Shown here piece after piece: positions 63,510-64,000 of a DNA stretch of 64,000 bases (the stretch's first letter is position 1; each line of letters begins with the position of its first letter). This stretch comes from Lactobacillus sp. (lineage in GTDB: Bacteria > Bacillota > Bacilli > Lactobacillales > Lactobacillaceae), in NCBI RefSeq assembly GCF_014803895.1, contig NZ_JAAVAU010000010.1, forward strand, positions 15,715-79,714, in the 5' to 3' direction. Under the pieces are notes generated by a model. It ran no database searches, was not told where the DNA came from, and saw nothing but the letters and a program-made list of their open reading frames with translations. Made by a program: the position numbers and the translations under genes.

Positions 63510-64000
63510 GATGACAGGCTTGATTTTTCAAGATTATAAATCTACGGACTTTGGATTAATGGTTCAATATCCATTTAATCTTGTACATCCTATATCCGAC
63601 TTGACGCCTACTCATATAAAAGGGAGAAGTGGCGATTTTTTACAAGATGATAACTCTTATCAAAATGTAACAGAAACTTTTAATGTCATCGGGTATAGGA
63701 CCCCAGAAATTTCACAATTCGATTGGGAAAGAAAAGTTATAGACTGGTTAGCACCGCCTATAGCTACTGGGCAACGCAACTATCAATATTTGCAATTCGA
63801 TGTAGACCCTGATTATATCTATAACGCGGTAGTTAAAGATACGCCAACTTTTACTTGGGATACAGATAATTTTTTTAAAGTAACTGGAAGTATTTCTTTT
63901 TATTGTGAGCCTTATCAATATCGCATAGATGGTATCACTTACCAAAATATTCCCGATACTGGAGTTGTATATAATACCGAAACACGAATTGCATTACCAG
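63496..64000 (+). CDS. Distal tail (Dit-like) protein, 3' end outside window
   Basis: The frame opens at GTG 63496, with GAAGGAGGGG upstream, and overlaps the tape-measure stop by 14 bp; ATG 63511 is an alternative. It runs open to the window end (168 codons). Early GLIFQDYKSTDFGLMVQ and HIKGRSGDFLQDD match the siphovirus tail/Dit family (PF05709), the hub that joins the tail tube to receptor-binding proteins. Confidence 0.8.
   Translation, partial: METSKMTGLIFQDYKSTDFGLMVQYPFNLVHPISDLTPTHIKGRSGDFLQDDNSYQNVTETFNVIGYRTPEISQFDWERKVIDWLAPPIATGQRNYQYLQFDVDPDYIYNAVVKDTPTFTWDTDNFFKVTGSISFYCEPYQYRIDGITYQNIPDTGVVYNTETRIALP

Overview
The window reads as chromosome of a low-GC Lactobacillus, probably of the gasseri/johnsonii type. 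The grounds are strong AT bias, GGAGG-type ribosome sites, class B RNase P RNA, SLAP (S-layer attachment) repeats on an exported protein, a SEC10/PgrA-type surface protein, and an HK97-type siphoprophage whose gene order is typical of lactobacilli. The species call is inference.

Positions 1-32718 are host backbone. A cluster of exported proteins (1-3590) is followed by two tandem Rgg-like regulators, rnpB, a THUMP-domain RNA methyltransferase and a DUF441 membrane protein. Next come a surface protein, a DegV protein and the run fhs-lspA-rluD-carA-carB. The carA and carB frames are full length, but both proteins have lost the residues needed for glutaminase and ATP-grasp catalysis. Then follow rqcH, an LtrA-like protein, a second DegV protein, a cytochrome b5-like protein, the Ktr K+ transporter pair, a YbjQ protein and an amidohydrolase. 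A reverse-strand operon (30906 to 27199) carries a cystathionine-type PLP enzyme and an amino-acid ABC transporter. It is preceded by a 34-codon leader ORF with three consecutive Cys codons and three mutually exclusive hairpins, which is a complete ribosome-mediated cysteine attenuator. Two enzymes (a RibD/DHFR-fold reductase and a CMD-cupin fusion) end the backbone.

Positions about 32720-64000 are the left part of an HK97-like siphoprophage that continues past the window. The reverse-strand lysogeny module has an integrase, a small exported protein and an S24-type repressor. A candidate structured RNA lies beside the integrase, with two hairpins that show the same 8-nt loop. A repressor/Cro switch with four operator-like palindromes leads into the forward early genes: a replisome organiser-like protein, small proteins, Gp157, a Sak4-like ATPase, a helicase, a DUF669 protein and a D5-type primase-helicase. 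A repeat-flanked AT-rich candidate replication origin comes next, then small accessory ORFs (one frameshifted), a VRR-NUC nuclease and an ArpU-family late activator.

The late region starts downstream of arpU at three helically phased ATCGGAA repeats. It runs HNH nuclease, candidate cos, TerS, an adenine/cytosine-N DNA methyltransferase inserted between TerS and TerL, TerL, portal, ClpP-like protease, capsid, connectors and major tail protein. It ends with a tail chaperone pair in different frames, a 2255-residue tape measure with two wall-hydrolase domains, and a Dit-like protein cut by the window end. Hairpin terminators inside this operon sit just before the HNH, capsid and tail-chaperone genes.
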